Part shown: positions 25,657 to 35,208 of the stretch, piece by piece
Numbering within the stretch: position 1 is the stretch's first letter
Layout: the number at the start of each line of letters is the position of its first letter
NCBI RefSeq assembly: GCF_014268745.2
Contig: NZ_JABWRB020000002.1
Span: 496,001 to 560,000, forward strand
Direction: 5' to 3'
Length of the DNA stretch: 64,000 nt
From: Pseudomonas zanjanensis
Lineage (GTDB): Bacteria > Pseudomonadota > Gammaproteobacteria > Pseudomonadales > Pseudomonadaceae
The notes under the pieces: model-generated
The model's input: the letters and a program-made list of their open reading frames with translations, nothing else
Told to the model about the DNA's origin: nothing
The model's database searches: none
Made by a program: the position numbers and the translations under genes

Positions 25657-27108
25657 TTACTGTGCGATGGTCTTCACCGACACGCCACGTTCGATCGGGG
25701 TGGAGCGACCGTAGATATCCTCGAAACGCTCGATGTCGTCTTCGCCCAGGTAGCTGCCGGACTGCACTTCGATGATTTCCAGCGGGATCTTGCCCGGGTT
25801 GCGCAGGCGGTGCACCGACGCGATCGGGATGTAGGTCGACTGGTTTTCGCAGAGCAGGAACACGTTCTCGTCGCAGGTCACCTCGGCGGTGCCACTGACC
25901 ACGATCCAGTGTTCGGCGCGGTGGTGGTGCATCTGCAGCGACAGGCACGCACCCGGCTTGACCGAGATGTGCTTGACCTGGAAGCGCCCGCCCATGTCCA
26001 CCGAGTCATAGGAACCCCACGGACGATAGACTTCGCAGTGGTTCTGAGTCTCGGTACGGCCCTGTGCGTTTAGGGTGTTGACCATCTGTTTCACGCCTTG
26101 GACCTTGTCCTTGTGGGCGATCATCATGGCGTCCTTGGTTTCGACCACCACGATGTTTTCCAGGCCGATCACCGACACCAGCTTGCCGTTGCCGTGGATC
26201 ATGCAGTTGCGGCTGTCCTGGACGACGACGTCGCCCTTGGTGACGTTGCCATTGGCGTCTTTCTCGTTGACTTCCCACAGCGACGCCCAGCAGCCGACAT
26301 CGCTCCAGCCAGCCGACAGCGGTACGACGCAGGCACGCTGGGTCTTTTCCATCACGGCGTAGTCGATGGAGTTGTCCGGGCAGCAGGCGAAGGTGGCTTC
26401 GTCGAAGGTGATGGTGTCGGCGGTCTGCTCACTGCGCTCCAGGGTCAGCAGGCAGGTGTCGTAGATGTCCGGATCGTGCTTTTTCAGCTCTTCGAGGAAG
26501 CGGCTGGCGCGGAACAGGAACATGCCGCTGTTCCAGAAATAACCGCCGGCCTCGACGAACTCGGTGGCACGCTTGACGTCGGGTTTTTCGACGAAGTGCG
26601 AGACGCGGCTCACGCCCTCGGGCAGCAGCGCATCGTTGGTCGACTTGATGTAGCCGTAGCCGGTTTCCGGTTTGGTGGCCGGTACGCCGAACAGCACCAT
26701 TTCGCCACGCTCGGCGGCCACGGTGGCCAGGGCCAGGGCGCGTTGCAGGGCTTTCTGGTCGTCGATCACGTGGTCGGCCGGCAGCACCAGCATCAGCTCG
26801 TCGCGGCCTTCGTTGACCAGCATCATCGCGGTCAGCGCCACGGCCGGTGCGGTGTTGCGGCCGAACGGTTCCATCAGGATGCGCTGGGTTTCGAGCTTAC
26901 GGGCGCTCAGTTGCTCGTTGACGATGAAACGGTGGTCTTTGTTGCAGACCACGATCGGCGTGTCCATGCCTTCGAACACCAGGCGCTCGAGGGTCTGCTG
27001 GAACAGGGTGTGTTCACCGGTCAAGGCCAGGAACTGTTTAGGGAATTGCTTGCGCGAAAGCGGCCAAAGACGTGAGCCACTACCACCTGACAAGATCACC
27101 GGAATCAT
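25657..27108 (-). CDS. algA: Mannose-6-phosphate isomerase / mannose-1-phosphate guanylyltransferase AlgA
   Basis: AlgA is bifunctional: it converts fructose-6-P to mannose-6-P and later makes GDP-mannose, the precursor that AlgD oxidises. The 483-residue protein begins MIPVILSGGSGSRLWPLSRK (pyrophosphorylase signature), has the FVEKP motif of the active site, and a C-terminal cupin isomerase domain with HHHRAEHWIVVSGTAEV. The ATG at 27108 was chosen because the signature starts right there. It is the last gene of the operon, separated from algF by 217 bp that hold a REPIN. Confidence 0.97.
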   Translation of the reverse strand: MIPVILSGGSGSRLWPLSRKQFPKQFLALTGEHTLFQQTLERLVFEGMDTPIVVCNKDHRFIVNEQLSARKLETQRILMEPFGRNTAPAVALTAMMLVNEGRDELMLVLPADHVIDDQKALQRALALATVAAERGEMVLFGVPATKPETGYGYIKSTNDALLPEGVSRVSHFVEKPDVKRATEFVEAGGYFWNSGMFLFRASRFLEELKKHDPDIYDTCLLTLERSEQTADTITFDEATFACCPDNSIDYAVMEKTQRACVVPLSAGWSDVGCWASLWEVNEKDANGNVTKGDVVVQDSRNCMIHGNGKLVSVIGLENIVVVETKDAMMIAHKDKVQGVKQMVNTLNAQGRTETQNHCEVYRPWGSYDSVDMGGRFQVKHISVKPGACLSLQMHHHRAEHWIVVSGTAEVTCDENVFLLCENQSTYIPIASVHRLRNPGKIPLEIIEVQSGSYLGEDDIERFEDIYGRSTPIERGVSVKTIAQ

Positions 27109-27208
27109 GTTTGTTACTCCTTGAAGCGAAATGGTTGTTAGAGCTACTGCGTTCTGTCGTTTCACTCTCTTGTTTTTGTTCCGTACCCGATTGACACCCC
27201 GACTCAGG

Positions 27209-27296
27209 GTGGGAGCGGGCTTGCTCGCGAAAGCGGTGGTTCAGCCAACATCAATGTTGAATGTGAGACCGTATTCGCGAGCAAGCCCGCTCCCAC
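27209..27296. repeat. REPIN, family A, between algF and algA
   Basis: GTGGGAGCGGGCTTGCTCGCGA faces TTCGCGAGCAAGCCCGCTCCCAC around a ~40-bp spacer containing CATCAATGTTGAATGTG. It sits inside the alginate operon transcript and could form a stable hairpin ahead of algA. Confidence 0.9.
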
Positions 27297-27325
27297 AGGG
27301 GTACAGCGTCAATCAGGTGAATTCA

Positions 27326-27991
27326 TCAGCGGGTCGACACTGGGCGTTTCACCCACACTGGCGACAGGCTGCTGCCTGAACCGGTGACGTACAGCACGGC
27401 CGCTTCGCCGCGCTCCAGGGCCACGGGCTTGACGTCGCCGACTTTCTTGTCGCCTTCGAACAGGGCCAGGGACACTTTCACTGGGTTGATTTCACGTTCG
27501 CCACGGCCCTTGGCGGCCACGTTCGGCACCACTTCGGTCTTGCCGTCGGCGGTCTTGAGGGTCAGTGCCTTGTCGCTGAGGTTCTGTACGCGGACCAGGG
27601 ACTTCTGTTTGTTCTTGAACGGTGGCTCTTCGATCAGTTGCGGCTGGCCGGTGGCGTTGTTGACCAGGGTGTAATAGTGATCGGAGGCCAGTTTCACCGG
27701 CACGGACTGGCTGCCGACCTTGGCGCTGTAGTCGCCACCGGGCATGAAGCTGAAGTCGCTGCTGGCCAGGGGAGCTACGTCGCTGATGTTGGTGCTGCCG
27801 ACGGTGGCGCTGACTTCGGCGTTGCTGGCGTTGTACACCCGCACGAAGCTCGAGCCTTTTGGCGCGACCGGACCGTAGAGGGCCGAGTCACCGGCGAAGG
27901 CCGAGAAGGAAAGGGCGCTCATGCTGGCGACCAGGGCAACAGCCTTGAAGGAGCGAGCAGCGAGACGGCGAGGAGTAGTGTTGAAAGTCAT
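27326..27991 (-). CDS. algF: Alginate O-acetyltransferase component AlgF
   Basis: AlgF is a periplasmic protein needed with AlgI and AlgJ for acetylation of mannuronate residues. The 221-residue precursor has a signal peptide (about residues 1-33, basic start, hydrophobic ALVASMSALSF, cleavage near AFA-GD) and the conserved ALYGPVAPKGSSFVRVYNAS start of the mature part; the rest is predicted beta-rich. It follows algJ by 14 bases. Catalytic residues are not established for this family. Confidence 0.95.
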   Translation of the reverse strand: MTFNTTPRRLAARSFKAVALVASMSALSFSAFAGDSALYGPVAPKGSSFVRVYNASNAEVSATVGSTNISDVAPLASSDFSFMPGGDYSAKVGSQSVPVKLASDHYYTLVNNATGQPQLIEEPPFKNKQKSLVRVQNLSDKALTLKTADGKTEVVPNVAAKGRGEREINPVKVSLALFEGDKKVGDVKPVALERGEAAVLYVTGSGSSLSPVWVKRPVSTR

Positions 27992-28005
27992 GGTGGACCT
28001 CTCTT

Positions 28006-29181
28006 TCAGTTTTGCGCCCGGTCGGGCGTCTCGGATTGTGTGTTAGCAGCTACGTTCTGTTGGCGGGCGCCGGCCTGCTTGAGCTCGGCGACCCACTGCG
28101 GATCGGCGTCGCCGATCTCGTTGTTCACGGGCAGATAACGTTCAGGGAACTCCCAGATCAGCACCTGTGGCGGGCTGTTCTTGAAGGCATCGCTCTTGAG
28201 GTAGCTGAGCATCGGCAGAATCGGCCCATGGCCGTCTTCGGCGTAGTTGACGACGTCGCTGTGCAGGGCTTGCTTGAGCGCACCGACGAAATTCCAGTTG
28301 GGGTTGGCGCTGTAGCTGGTGCCGATCAGGGCCACGGGCACCTGGGCATCGGCGAACAGTGCGTCATCGCTGGCCGGCTGGTCGTCGGCTTCGCGGGTGT
28401 TGCGCTTGACGAGCGGCTCCTGGGCCGGCATCAGGTTTTCGAACAGCGGGTCCAGCGGCAGGAACTGACGCAGGTCGCCTTTATGAATGACTTTTTCTGC
28501 CGGCTCAGTGACGAAACGCTGTGGTTCGCCATTGAGTGGTGTGCGTTCGGCAATGGCTTTGGCCAGATGTTCCGCGGCAATTTGCGCGCCTTCCGGTGTC
28601 CAGTGGGTGTCGGTGCGCAGGAACACTTGCTGGCCGCTTTGCTTGGCCTGCTGCAGCGGGGCGAGCAGGTCAGGGGCGACGATCTTGTCCGCTGCCACGC
28701 GGGCATGGAAGTCCTGGTACAGGTTGGCGTGAATGCTCGAAGGCTTCACTTCACCCAGGTGCTCGGGGTACAGCCGCGCCTTGGCCGGCACGATCGCCAT
28801 GACCAGGGTGATGCCTTGCTCCTTGAGCTTCTGGCGCACGCCTTCGATCAGCGCGTAGTTGCCTTGCAGGTTCTGGTCTTCGTTGACGATCGGGTTGAAC
28901 TCTTCGTCGCTGTACAGCCACTGGTCGCGGCCCAGGACCACGCCTTTGCGGCCCTCGTTGAACAGCTTGTAGTCCAGCGCGGCCCAGATGTTGGTGCCCA
29001 GGCGCTTGATCGGAAACTCTTCGTCGTAGTGCGTTTCCACGGCCTTGGCCCAGCGCCCGTTGAGCACGGTCGCGTCGGGGTTGGTGCTGAAGCCGAAGAA
29101 GCTGCGCATCGACCACAGGCCCAGCGCTGTCAAAATCAGCATGAACAGTGCGATGTAAAAGATGCGTAATGAGCGGGTCAT
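28006..29181 (-). CDS. algJ: Alginate O-acetyltransferase AlgJ
   Basis: AlgJ is a membrane-anchored periplasmic SGNH-like acetylesterase/transferase. The 391-residue protein has an uncleaved N-terminal helix (YIALFMLILTALGLWSM), the DxH motif of the catalytic site in RTDTHWTPEGAQ, and the Ser-containing block IGTSYSANPNWNFVGAL, the expected Asp/His/Ser trio of the AlgX/AlgJ fold. It lies between algI and algF. Length and position match the canonical operon. Confidence 0.95.
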   Translation of the reverse strand: MTRSLRIFYIALFMLILTALGLWSMRSFFGFSTNPDATVLNGRWAKAVETHYDEEFPIKRLGTNIWAALDYKLFNEGRKGVVLGRDQWLYSDEEFNPIVNEDQNLQGNYALIEGVRQKLKEQGITLVMAIVPAKARLYPEHLGEVKPSSIHANLYQDFHARVAADKIVAPDLLAPLQQAKQSGQQVFLRTDTHWTPEGAQIAAEHLAKAIAERTPLNGEPQRFVTEPAEKVIHKGDLRQFLPLDPLFENLMPAQEPLVKRNTREADDQPASDDALFADAQVPVALIGTSYSANPNWNFVGALKQALHSDVVNYAEDGHGPILPMLSYLKSDAFKNSPPQVLIWEFPERYLPVNNEIGDADPQWVAELKQAGARQQNVAANTQSETPDRAQN

Positions 29182-29192
29182 GTTCAGATCCC

Positions 29193-30758
29193 TCAGAACT
29201 GGAAGTAAAGGAACGGCGAGAAGCTTTGCGCCGAGAGTTTGAGAATCGAGGCAATGAACAGCAGCAGCACCAGGGCGCGCATCACGTAGCGTGACCAGTC
29301 CACGGTCCAGTAGGCCGGTTGCACTTGGGCCTCGACGCCGACGGTGTAGCCCGGCTCGTGGATCGCCGCTGGGTTGTCACCCGGCACGGCCTTGATCATT
29401 CCCGGTTGCGCGGTGGCCGGGCCGTTGGCTTCGGTATTGACCTCAGGCTTGGTCTTGACCGGTGGACGGTTGGTGTAGAAGTCCCGCAGGCCGAAGAAGG
29501 CGAGGGTGGCGTAGGCCACCACCAGCGTGGCGATCTGCAGGCCGGTGAGGTTGGCGCGGGTCAGTTCCGACAGCGACCAGTCGCCGAAGCTGAACATCGC
29601 GCTGTACATGCGACCGGCCACGTGCAGGTTTTCGGCGCGGAAGATCACCCAGCCCATCACCACCAGCAGGAAGGTCAGCGCCCAACGAATCGGGTTGATG
29701 CTGCGTGGGTTGGTGTCGATGCCTACCGCTTTTTCGATGGCCAGCCACATGCCGTGCCAGGCACCCCAGATCACGTAGGTGATGTTCGCGCCGTGCCACA
29801 GACCACCGAGCAGCATGGTCAGGAACAGGTTGCGATAGGTCATCAGCGTGCCTTTGCGGTTACCGCCCAGGGTGATGTAGAGGTAGTCGCGCAACCAGGT
29901 CGACAGGCTGATGTGCCAGCGGCGCCAGAACTCGGTGATCGACTGGCTGATGTAGGGCTGCTTGAAGTTTTCCATGAAACGGAAACCCATCATCAGGCCC
30001 AGGCCGATGGCCATGTCGCTGTAGCCGGAGAAGTCGAAGTACAGCTGTGCGGTGTAGGCCAGGGCGCCGAGCCAGGCATCGCCCGTGGTCGGGTTCTGCA
30101 AGGCGAAGCAATGGTCGGCCACCACCGCCAGGGTGTCGGCGATGAACACTTTCTTGATGAAGCCCTGCATGAAGCGGGTGCAGCCTTCGGAGAACTTGTC
30201 CAGCGTGTGGGTGCGGTTGTTGAACTGGTCGGCCAGGTCGCGGAAACGCAACACGGGGCCGGCGATCAGGTGCGGGAAGATCGCCACGAATGCCGCGAAG
30301 TCGATCAGGTTGCGAGTCGCCGGTGTGTCACCGCGATAGACGTCGATGATGTAGCTGATGGACTCGAAGATGTAGAACGAGATCCCGATCGGCAACAGCA
30401 CGTGGGTCAGGATGAACGGGTTCAGACCAAAGCCGGTGATGATCGCATTGAGGCTGTCCACGCCGAAGTTGGCGTATTTGAAATAGCCCAGGATGGCCAA
30501 GTCCACGCCCACGCCGAGCAACAGCCAGCGCTGGGCCGGTTTGGTGCGCACGCCGGCGGCGCCGACTTTCAGGCCGATCCAGTAGTTCCACAGGGTCACG
30601 CCGGCGAACAGCGCGAGGAAGTCCACGCGCCACCAGGCATAGAACACGTAGCTGGCGATCAGCAGCAGCAGGTTGCGATAGCGTTGCCCGCTCAAGTAGT
30701 ACAAGCCGAGAAAGATCGGCAGGAACAGGAACAGGAACACGTTGGATGAAAATACCAT
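29193..30758 (-). CDS. algI: Alginate O-acetyltransferase AlgI (MBOAT)
   Basis: AlgI is a multi-spanning MBOAT protein thought to pass acetyl groups across the inner membrane to AlgJ/AlgX. The 521-residue product starts MVFSSNVFLFLFLPIFLGLYY; I chose ATG 30758 since GGAGAG lies ~6 bases upstream. It has about ten hydrophobic segments, the WRRWHISLSTWLRDYLYI block and the conserved active-site histidine in LGGLWHGANITYVIWG. The 220-bp gap before it, after algL, contains a REPIN and long G/C runs, so translation must initiate independently. Confidence 0.96.
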   Translation of the reverse strand: MVFSSNVFLFLFLPIFLGLYYLSGQRYRNLLLLIASYVFYAWWRVDFLALFAGVTLWNYWIGLKVGAAGVRTKPAQRWLLLGVGVDLAILGYFKYANFGVDSLNAIITGFGLNPFILTHVLLPIGISFYIFESISYIIDVYRGDTPATRNLIDFAAFVAIFPHLIAGPVLRFRDLADQFNNRTHTLDKFSEGCTRFMQGFIKKVFIADTLAVVADHCFALQNPTTGDAWLGALAYTAQLYFDFSGYSDMAIGLGLMMGFRFMENFKQPYISQSITEFWRRWHISLSTWLRDYLYITLGGNRKGTLMTYRNLFLTMLLGGLWHGANITYVIWGAWHGMWLAIEKAVGIDTNPRSINPIRWALTFLLVVMGWVIFRAENLHVAGRMYSAMFSFGDWSLSELTRANLTGLQIATLVVAYATLAFFGLRDFYTNRPPVKTKPEVNTEANGPATAQPGMIKAVPGDNPAAIHEPGYTVGVEAQVQPAYWTVDWSRYVMRALVLLLFIASILKLSAQSFSPFLYFQF

Positions 30759-30797
30759 CCCGATCTCTCCATGTTGAATCAACAGTCAAGGGCCAGA

Positions 30798-30830
30798 GCC
30801 CCCCAAACCCCCCCATGAAAACCGGGGGGC
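30798..30830 (-). promoter_or_regulatory. C/G-run hairpin in the algL-algI gap
   Basis: On the + strand a C6 run (30799-30804) and a C7 run (30808-30814) can both pair with the G6 run at 30824-30829, giving two mutually exclusive hairpins. In the alg mRNA this reads as two long G runs separated by UUU, which could also form a four-stranded G structure about 40 bases ahead of algI. No function is known. Confidence 0.4.
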
Positions 30831-30859
30831 GTATACAGTTCATGTCTGACACTGCCCCT

Positions 30860-30946
30860 GTGGGAGCGGGCTTGCTCGCGAAGGCGGTGTATCAGTCGAC
30901 ATCATTGTTGGATGTCAGACCGATTCGCGAGCAAGCCCGCTCCCAC
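30860..30946. repeat. REPIN, family A, between algL and algI
   Basis: GTGGGAGCGGGCTTGCTCGCGA and TTCGCGAGCAAGCCCGCTCCCAC flank a spacer beginning AGGCGGTGTATCAGTCGACAT. It lies inside the operon, 33 bases after the algL stop, where a stable hairpin could set differential expression of the segments on either side. Confidence 0.9.
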
Positions 30947-30978
30947 AATGGGTTTGCCGCCAGGCAAGGGGTACGGTG

Positions 30979-32115
30979 TCAGCTCCCTTTCTCGCCTTTC
31001 TCCCGCGAAGGGTCATACACCCGGGTCAAGTCCCCGCCGAGGCGGAAGGTCTTGAACGGTTGCATTTCGTGCTTACGTTCCAGCACGTCCTCCGAGCAGG
31101 TGTAGAGGCTGCAGAACGGTTCGAGCCAGGCGAATTTCGAATCGACCTTCAGGTCCTTCATGTCCTGCTCTTCGCCGTTCTTCTCTTCGAAGATGTCCGG
31201 GTCTTTCACCCCGGCCAGCACCCGGTCGCCCAGGCGCTTGAGCGCACCGTTGTTTTCCTGGCGCAGGTCGACGCCGTTGACCTGGGCGAAACTGGCGATC
31301 ATCGCCAATGGCGGCAGGGCGTAGTTGTGGTAGGACAGGGCCCGTTGCTTGCGCTTGAGTTCGTTGGGCAAATAGCCTTCGGCGTCGACTTGATTGACGC
31401 CGACCTTGTATTCCTTGACGGCCCAATCGAACAGGTCGCGGCGGTTGGTTGCCACGGAGGTGGCCATCACCGACCAGGCAGCCCAGTAGGAATGGTTGTT
31501 GATCTTGTCCAGCGGCAGGTTGTCCCAATCGCTGACCACCTGGTCGGCCATCCGACTGAACCAGCCTTCGATCAATTGCGCCTGCTCCGGGTGATTGGCC
31601 AGCGGACGGGACTCGGAGAACTTCAGGCGCACATAGGCCGAAGCCATGCTGCCCAACGCCCATTTGCGCATGGACTTGCCGGTGTGGTTGAAGTCCTTGG
31701 ACATCAACGCATCGGCCTGGGCCCAGGCGGTCAGCCAGTTCAGCGTGCATTCCAGTTGCTCGGGGCGGCCGTCACGCATGAACTGCATCACTTGCTTGCT
31801 GACGCCACGCTCGATCTTGGTGATGTCGGCGGTGCTGTCGCGGAAGGCTTTTTCCGATTGCACGTTCAGCGTTGCGCGGGCCTTGTCGGAGCCCTCGTAC
31901 TTGCTGCGAAATTGCAGGGAACCGGTGTAGGGCGTCGGCGTGGCGTCGCAACCTTTGGCCGCTTCGCCGGCCTTGACCTTCTCGATCGGTGCGAAGTAAC
32001 CCTGTGGCGGGCGCAGCGGGGCCGCCGCCTGCGTGGCCCCGGCGAACATCGCCAGGGTCAGCAGGGAGGGCGCCAGCAGCGTTTTCAACGTTCGGGTGCG
32101 CGTGGTACTGGTCAT
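30979..32115 (-). CDS. algL: Poly(beta-D-mannuronate) lyase AlgL
   Basis: AlgL is the periplasmic lyase that clears mislocalised alginate during secretion. The 378-residue precursor has a signal peptide ending near ATQA-AAP, then PRPPQGYF..., the NHTGKSMRKWALGS and KINNHSYWAAW blocks (catalytic Asn/His/Tyr region of PL5 lyases) and a C-terminal KVDSKFAWLEPFCSLY. ATG 32115 has GAGG at good spacing; an alternative ATG at 32130 forms an ATGA overlap with algX. The family is strongly conserved across the length. Confidence 0.95.
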   Translation of the reverse strand: MTSTTRTRTLKTLLAPSLLTLAMFAGATQAAAPLRPPQGYFAPIEKVKAGEAAKGCDATPTPYTGSLQFRSKYEGSDKARATLNVQSEKAFRDSTADITKIERGVSKQVMQFMRDGRPEQLECTLNWLTAWAQADALMSKDFNHTGKSMRKWALGSMASAYVRLKFSESRPLANHPEQAQLIEGWFSRMADQVVSDWDNLPLDKINNHSYWAAWSVMATSVATNRRDLFDWAVKEYKVGVNQVDAEGYLPNELKRKQRALSYHNYALPPLAMIASFAQVNGVDLRQENNGALKRLGDRVLAGVKDPDIFEEKNGEEQDMKDLKVDSKFAWLEPFCSLYTCSEDVLERKHEMQPFKTFRLGGDLTRVYDPSREKGEKGS

Positions 32116-32126
32116 GAGACGAGACC

Positions 32127-33578
32127 TCATTGTCCGATTTGAGCCGTTTGTTGCCCGGCTTGCGGAGATGCGTTGCGTTTGCAGACTTTCGCTTCCACTT
32201 GCAGTGGCTCCTTGCCGGCTTCAGGACCCTGGACCTCTAGAGCCAAGAGGTTCTGGGAGGCCCAGTCCTCGTCGGTACGCAATTGGAAGGCGAAACGTCC
32301 GTCGGTGTCGGAGGTATTCGGTTTTTCGATCTTGATGTCCTCGTGGCGCCCATTCATGTACCAGAGGGTGGCTTGCAAGGTTTTCACCGAGGTGTCGGCG
32401 AAGCGGATGTCGACCTGGTGGCTGCCGTTACGCAGATCCATGTTCTGGCTGTTGACCATCAATTCGTTCTTGCCCGGCTTGAGCTTGGCCTTGCTGCTCA
32501 TGAGCGCCGGCTTGCCTTCGCAACCGTTGTTGTCCAGCAGCGCCATCATCTGGCGGTAGATGGTTTCCTGGTCCAGGCGATACAGCGGCGAGAATTCCCA
32601 GATGAGAATCTTCGGTGGATTCTTCTGGAATTCTTCACTGCCCAGGTACTGGATCATCGCGCCTTCGAAACCACCGCCAGGGAAGGCGACGTTGAGGATG
32701 TCGGCGCCGATGGCTTCTTCCAGGAAACCGGCAAAGTTGTAGTTCTTGCCGCTGTGACTGGTGCCCACGAGGGTGATCTGCGGGTTGCCGGAATCGCCGA
32801 ACAGGTCGCCGTCACCGGCCTCGCCCTTGGGTTCGGTGGTGAACTGGTCCATGTATTGGATCGCGTAGCTGGTGCCGCACAGCTGCCCGGCCATGTTGTG
32901 CAGGGTGCCGGTCTTGCCCATGCGGCCGGACTTCTTGGTCTCGAACTCACGCTTGGGGATGTCGGCGAAGGCCGGGATCTGCTTGACCTTCTCGGCCACG
33001 ACCTTGGCGGTGCGCTGGGCGCCGTATGGGGTCCAGTGCTGGTCGCCACGGAAATAGAAATCGTGGGCCGGCAGGGTTTCGGGCAGGTTTTCGTTGGTCA
33101 GCGGCGACAGGTCCGGCACCACATAACCCATCTGGGCGAAACGGCCGAGCATGGATTTGTAGTTGGCCAGGGCTTTCTCATAGTCGAAAGCGGCTTTTTC
33201 CTGCGGGTTGAGCTTGTTGCGGTTCACCAGGCCCCGGGTCGGCTGGTAGACGAGCACCAGCTCGACGCCTTTGGCCTTGAACGCATCGTGCAACTGCTGC
33301 AGGCGCTTGTAGCCGGCCGGCGTGGTGTTGAATTCGGTGCGCAGGTCTTCCTGGGTCCGGAACAGCCAATCGCCCTGGGCTTGTACCAGCGTGGTGAAGT
33401 TCTGCTGGTAGCGCGTGGTGTAGTTCTTCGCGTCATGGGCCGCCGGGCACAGGTTGCAGCACGGTTCGGCGGTGAAGCTCGGTGCCTTGACTTCATCGGC
33501 GCGCGCGCCACTTGCAGCGGCGAGAATGCCGGCAGTCAGGGCGGACAGGCCCAAAAGTTTGATCATCTGTGGGTTCAT
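32127..33578 (-). CDS. algX: Alginate biosynthesis / acetyltransferase protein AlgX
   Basis: AlgX is a periplasmic protein with an SGNH-like acetyltransferase domain and a C-terminal carbohydrate-binding module; it acetylates alginate and joins the secretion complex. The 483-residue precursor has a signal peptide (to about ASGARA-DE), the CCNLCPAAHD segment, GDQHWTPYGAQRTAK (Asp-x-His of the active site), VGTSHSGKNYNFAGF (nucleophile Ser), and a C-terminal domain from ~345. I prefer ATG 33578, with GAGG nine bases upstream, over ATG 33587. Confidence 0.95.
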   Translation of the reverse strand: MNPQMIKLLGLSALTAGILAAASGARADEVKAPSFTAEPCCNLCPAAHDAKNYTTRYQQNFTTLVQAQGDWLFRTQEDLRTEFNTTPAGYKRLQQLHDAFKAKGVELVLVYQPTRGLVNRNKLNPQEKAAFDYEKALANYKSMLGRFAQMGYVVPDLSPLTNENLPETLPAHDFYFRGDQHWTPYGAQRTAKVVAEKVKQIPAFADIPKREFETKKSGRMGKTGTLHNMAGQLCGTSYAIQYMDQFTTEPKGEAGDGDLFGDSGNPQITLVGTSHSGKNYNFAGFLEEAIGADILNVAFPGGGFEGAMIQYLGSEEFQKNPPKILIWEFSPLYRLDQETIYRQMMALLDNNGCEGKPALMSSKAKLKPGKNELMVNSQNMDLRNGSHQVDIRFADTSVKTLQATLWYMNGRHEDIKIEKPNTSDTDGRFAFQLRTDEDWASQNLLALEVQGPEAGKEPLQVEAKVCKRNASPQAGQQTAQIGQ

Positions 33579-33589
33579 AAAGGTCATCC

Positions 33590-35182
33590 TCAGTCCCGCA
33601 TTTCGGTCTGGCGTTCGACAGGGTCGATCAGCACGGCTTTCTGCTGGCGCACCAACAGGTCGAGAATTTCATCCTGGCGCTCGCCAAGGATCCCCGTGAA
33701 GCTGATGCCGCTGGATTTGGTCGGCGCGAGCATGGACACGCGGTACAGCTCAACGCTCAAGGGCGAGTCAATGGACAATGGGCCGCTGCCATTGGCGGCG
33801 AGTTCGCCACCCACCACGATCAATGACACTTCGGTATCGAACGGGTCGAGCTTGATGTCCCGGTCGGTGTCCGACAGGTCTTTGATGTGGCCGTAGAGAC
33901 CGGTCAGGCCGTTGGCCATGGACACGTTTTCGTAGAGGCGGATGTTCACGCTGTTACGAATCCGGATGCCGTGGCGGCGGTTGCTGATCACTTTGTTGCC
34001 CCACAGCAGGTTGTCACCACTCTCGTACAGCGTGATGCCGTCGGTGTGGTTCTTGTAGATCTCGTTGTAGGCGATCAGGTTGTTCACGCTGTTACGGTCG
34101 ATCACCAGGCCCGAGAGTTTGTTGTCATAGCTGCGGTTGTTGAAAATGAAACTGTCGTTGACCTCACGGGAAATAATGATCCCGTGCTTTTTCTTGGTCC
34201 CGTAGACGGTGTTGTCGGCAATGATCAGCCGATGGGAACGGTCGTGGGGGTCGATGCCGTAGACGATGTTGTCCTTGTAGGTATTGCTCTTGACCACGAA
34301 GTCGTTGGTTTCGTAGCAGTAGAAGCCGTACCACATGTCCGAGAACTCGGAACCGATGATCCAGCCGGTCGGTTCTGGGCGCTTGAGGACCTTGGCCATG
34401 TTCGGCGTGTACTGGGAAATACTCACCCCGTACGACTTACTGTTGGCGTAGCCGAAACTGGCCATCTTGCTGTTGACGATGTAGGTCTCGGTGCCGCCCC
34501 AGGACAGCAGGAACGGACGGAATTCATTGGGTGAGCGGAACGTGGCAGGGCCGTTTTCCTTTTCGCGCCAGCCGGTGACCTTGGTGTCGCGGATGAACAT
34601 CCGGCCATCGTTGATCAGGAACGCGCCGCCCTCCTGGGACAGGCGCAATTCCTGGGTTTGCTTGTCGATCTCAAGGATGCCTTTCTGGCCGACCACAATC
34701 GGAATCCTGGCCAGGAATACGCCTGGCGAGGTTTCGCTGAGGTACTGCTTGGGCACCTTCTTGACCAGGTCCTTGAGGTTCATGTAGCCATCGTCGATGA
34801 AGATGGCCTGTGGGATGCCGCGCTGGCGCACCACCCACTCGGCCATCTTGTTGTCGCCGCCGATGAAGTCTTTCAAGGCGTTTTCCTGCATCATCCGGCG
34901 CACGCTGATCTTGCCGGGCTTGCTGCGCACGATCTTGGCCGCGACCGCTTCGGGCGTATAGCCTTTGAGGTCGGGCAGGGTCGGCGCGGCCAGCTCCAGC
35001 GGTGCGGTCGGCGCGCTGCTGACGGTGTAGGTCTTGGCTTGTTGCAGTTCCTTGGCCACGTTGCCCGGCTTGACCACCGGTTCAACGTTGGCGAACGCCG
35101 GCGAGCCGGCCAGCAGCATCGCTGCGACCAACAGGCTGATCGAACCTTTCATCGCCTGGCTGTTCCTGAGGTAGCGGTTCAT
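33590..35182 (-). CDS. algG: Mannuronan C5-epimerase AlgG
   Basis: AlgG converts D-mannuronate to L-guluronate in the polymer within the periplasm. The 530-residue precursor has a signal peptide (MKGSISLLVAAMLLAGSPAFA) and a right-handed beta-helix built of carbohydrate-binding CASH repeats (SGLVIDRNSVNNL..., DGITLYESGDNLL..., HGIRIRNSVNIRL...). The catalytic DPHD motif is present in YGIDPHDRSHRL. The ATG at 35182 was chosen because GGGAG lies ~8 bases upstream; the frame continues to ATG 35209 overlapping algE. Family length matches. Confidence 0.96.
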   Translation of the reverse strand: MNRYLRNSQAMKGSISLLVAAMLLAGSPAFANVEPVVKPGNVAKELQQAKTYTVSSAPTAPLELAAPTLPDLKGYTPEAVAAKIVRSKPGKISVRRMMQENALKDFIGGDNKMAEWVVRQRGIPQAIFIDDGYMNLKDLVKKVPKQYLSETSPGVFLARIPIVVGQKGILEIDKQTQELRLSQEGGAFLINDGRMFIRDTKVTGWREKENGPATFRSPNEFRPFLLSWGGTETYIVNSKMASFGYANSKSYGVSISQYTPNMAKVLKRPEPTGWIIGSEFSDMWYGFYCYETNDFVVKSNTYKDNIVYGIDPHDRSHRLIIADNTVYGTKKKHGIIISREVNDSFIFNNRSYDNKLSGLVIDRNSVNNLIAYNEIYKNHTDGITLYESGDNLLWGNKVISNRRHGIRIRNSVNIRLYENVSMANGLTGLYGHIKDLSDTDRDIKLDPFDTEVSLIVVGGELAANGSGPLSIDSPLSVELYRVSMLAPTKSSGISFTGILGERQDEILDLLVRQQKAVLIDPVERQTEMRD

Positions 35183-35208
35183 ATCGGGCACTCCCATGGC
35201 CATTCGCA

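Noticed and set aside
29319..30749. A 476-codon + strand frame opposite algI
   Set aside because: His/Gln/Val/Asp-rich antisense shadow of a membrane protein gene.
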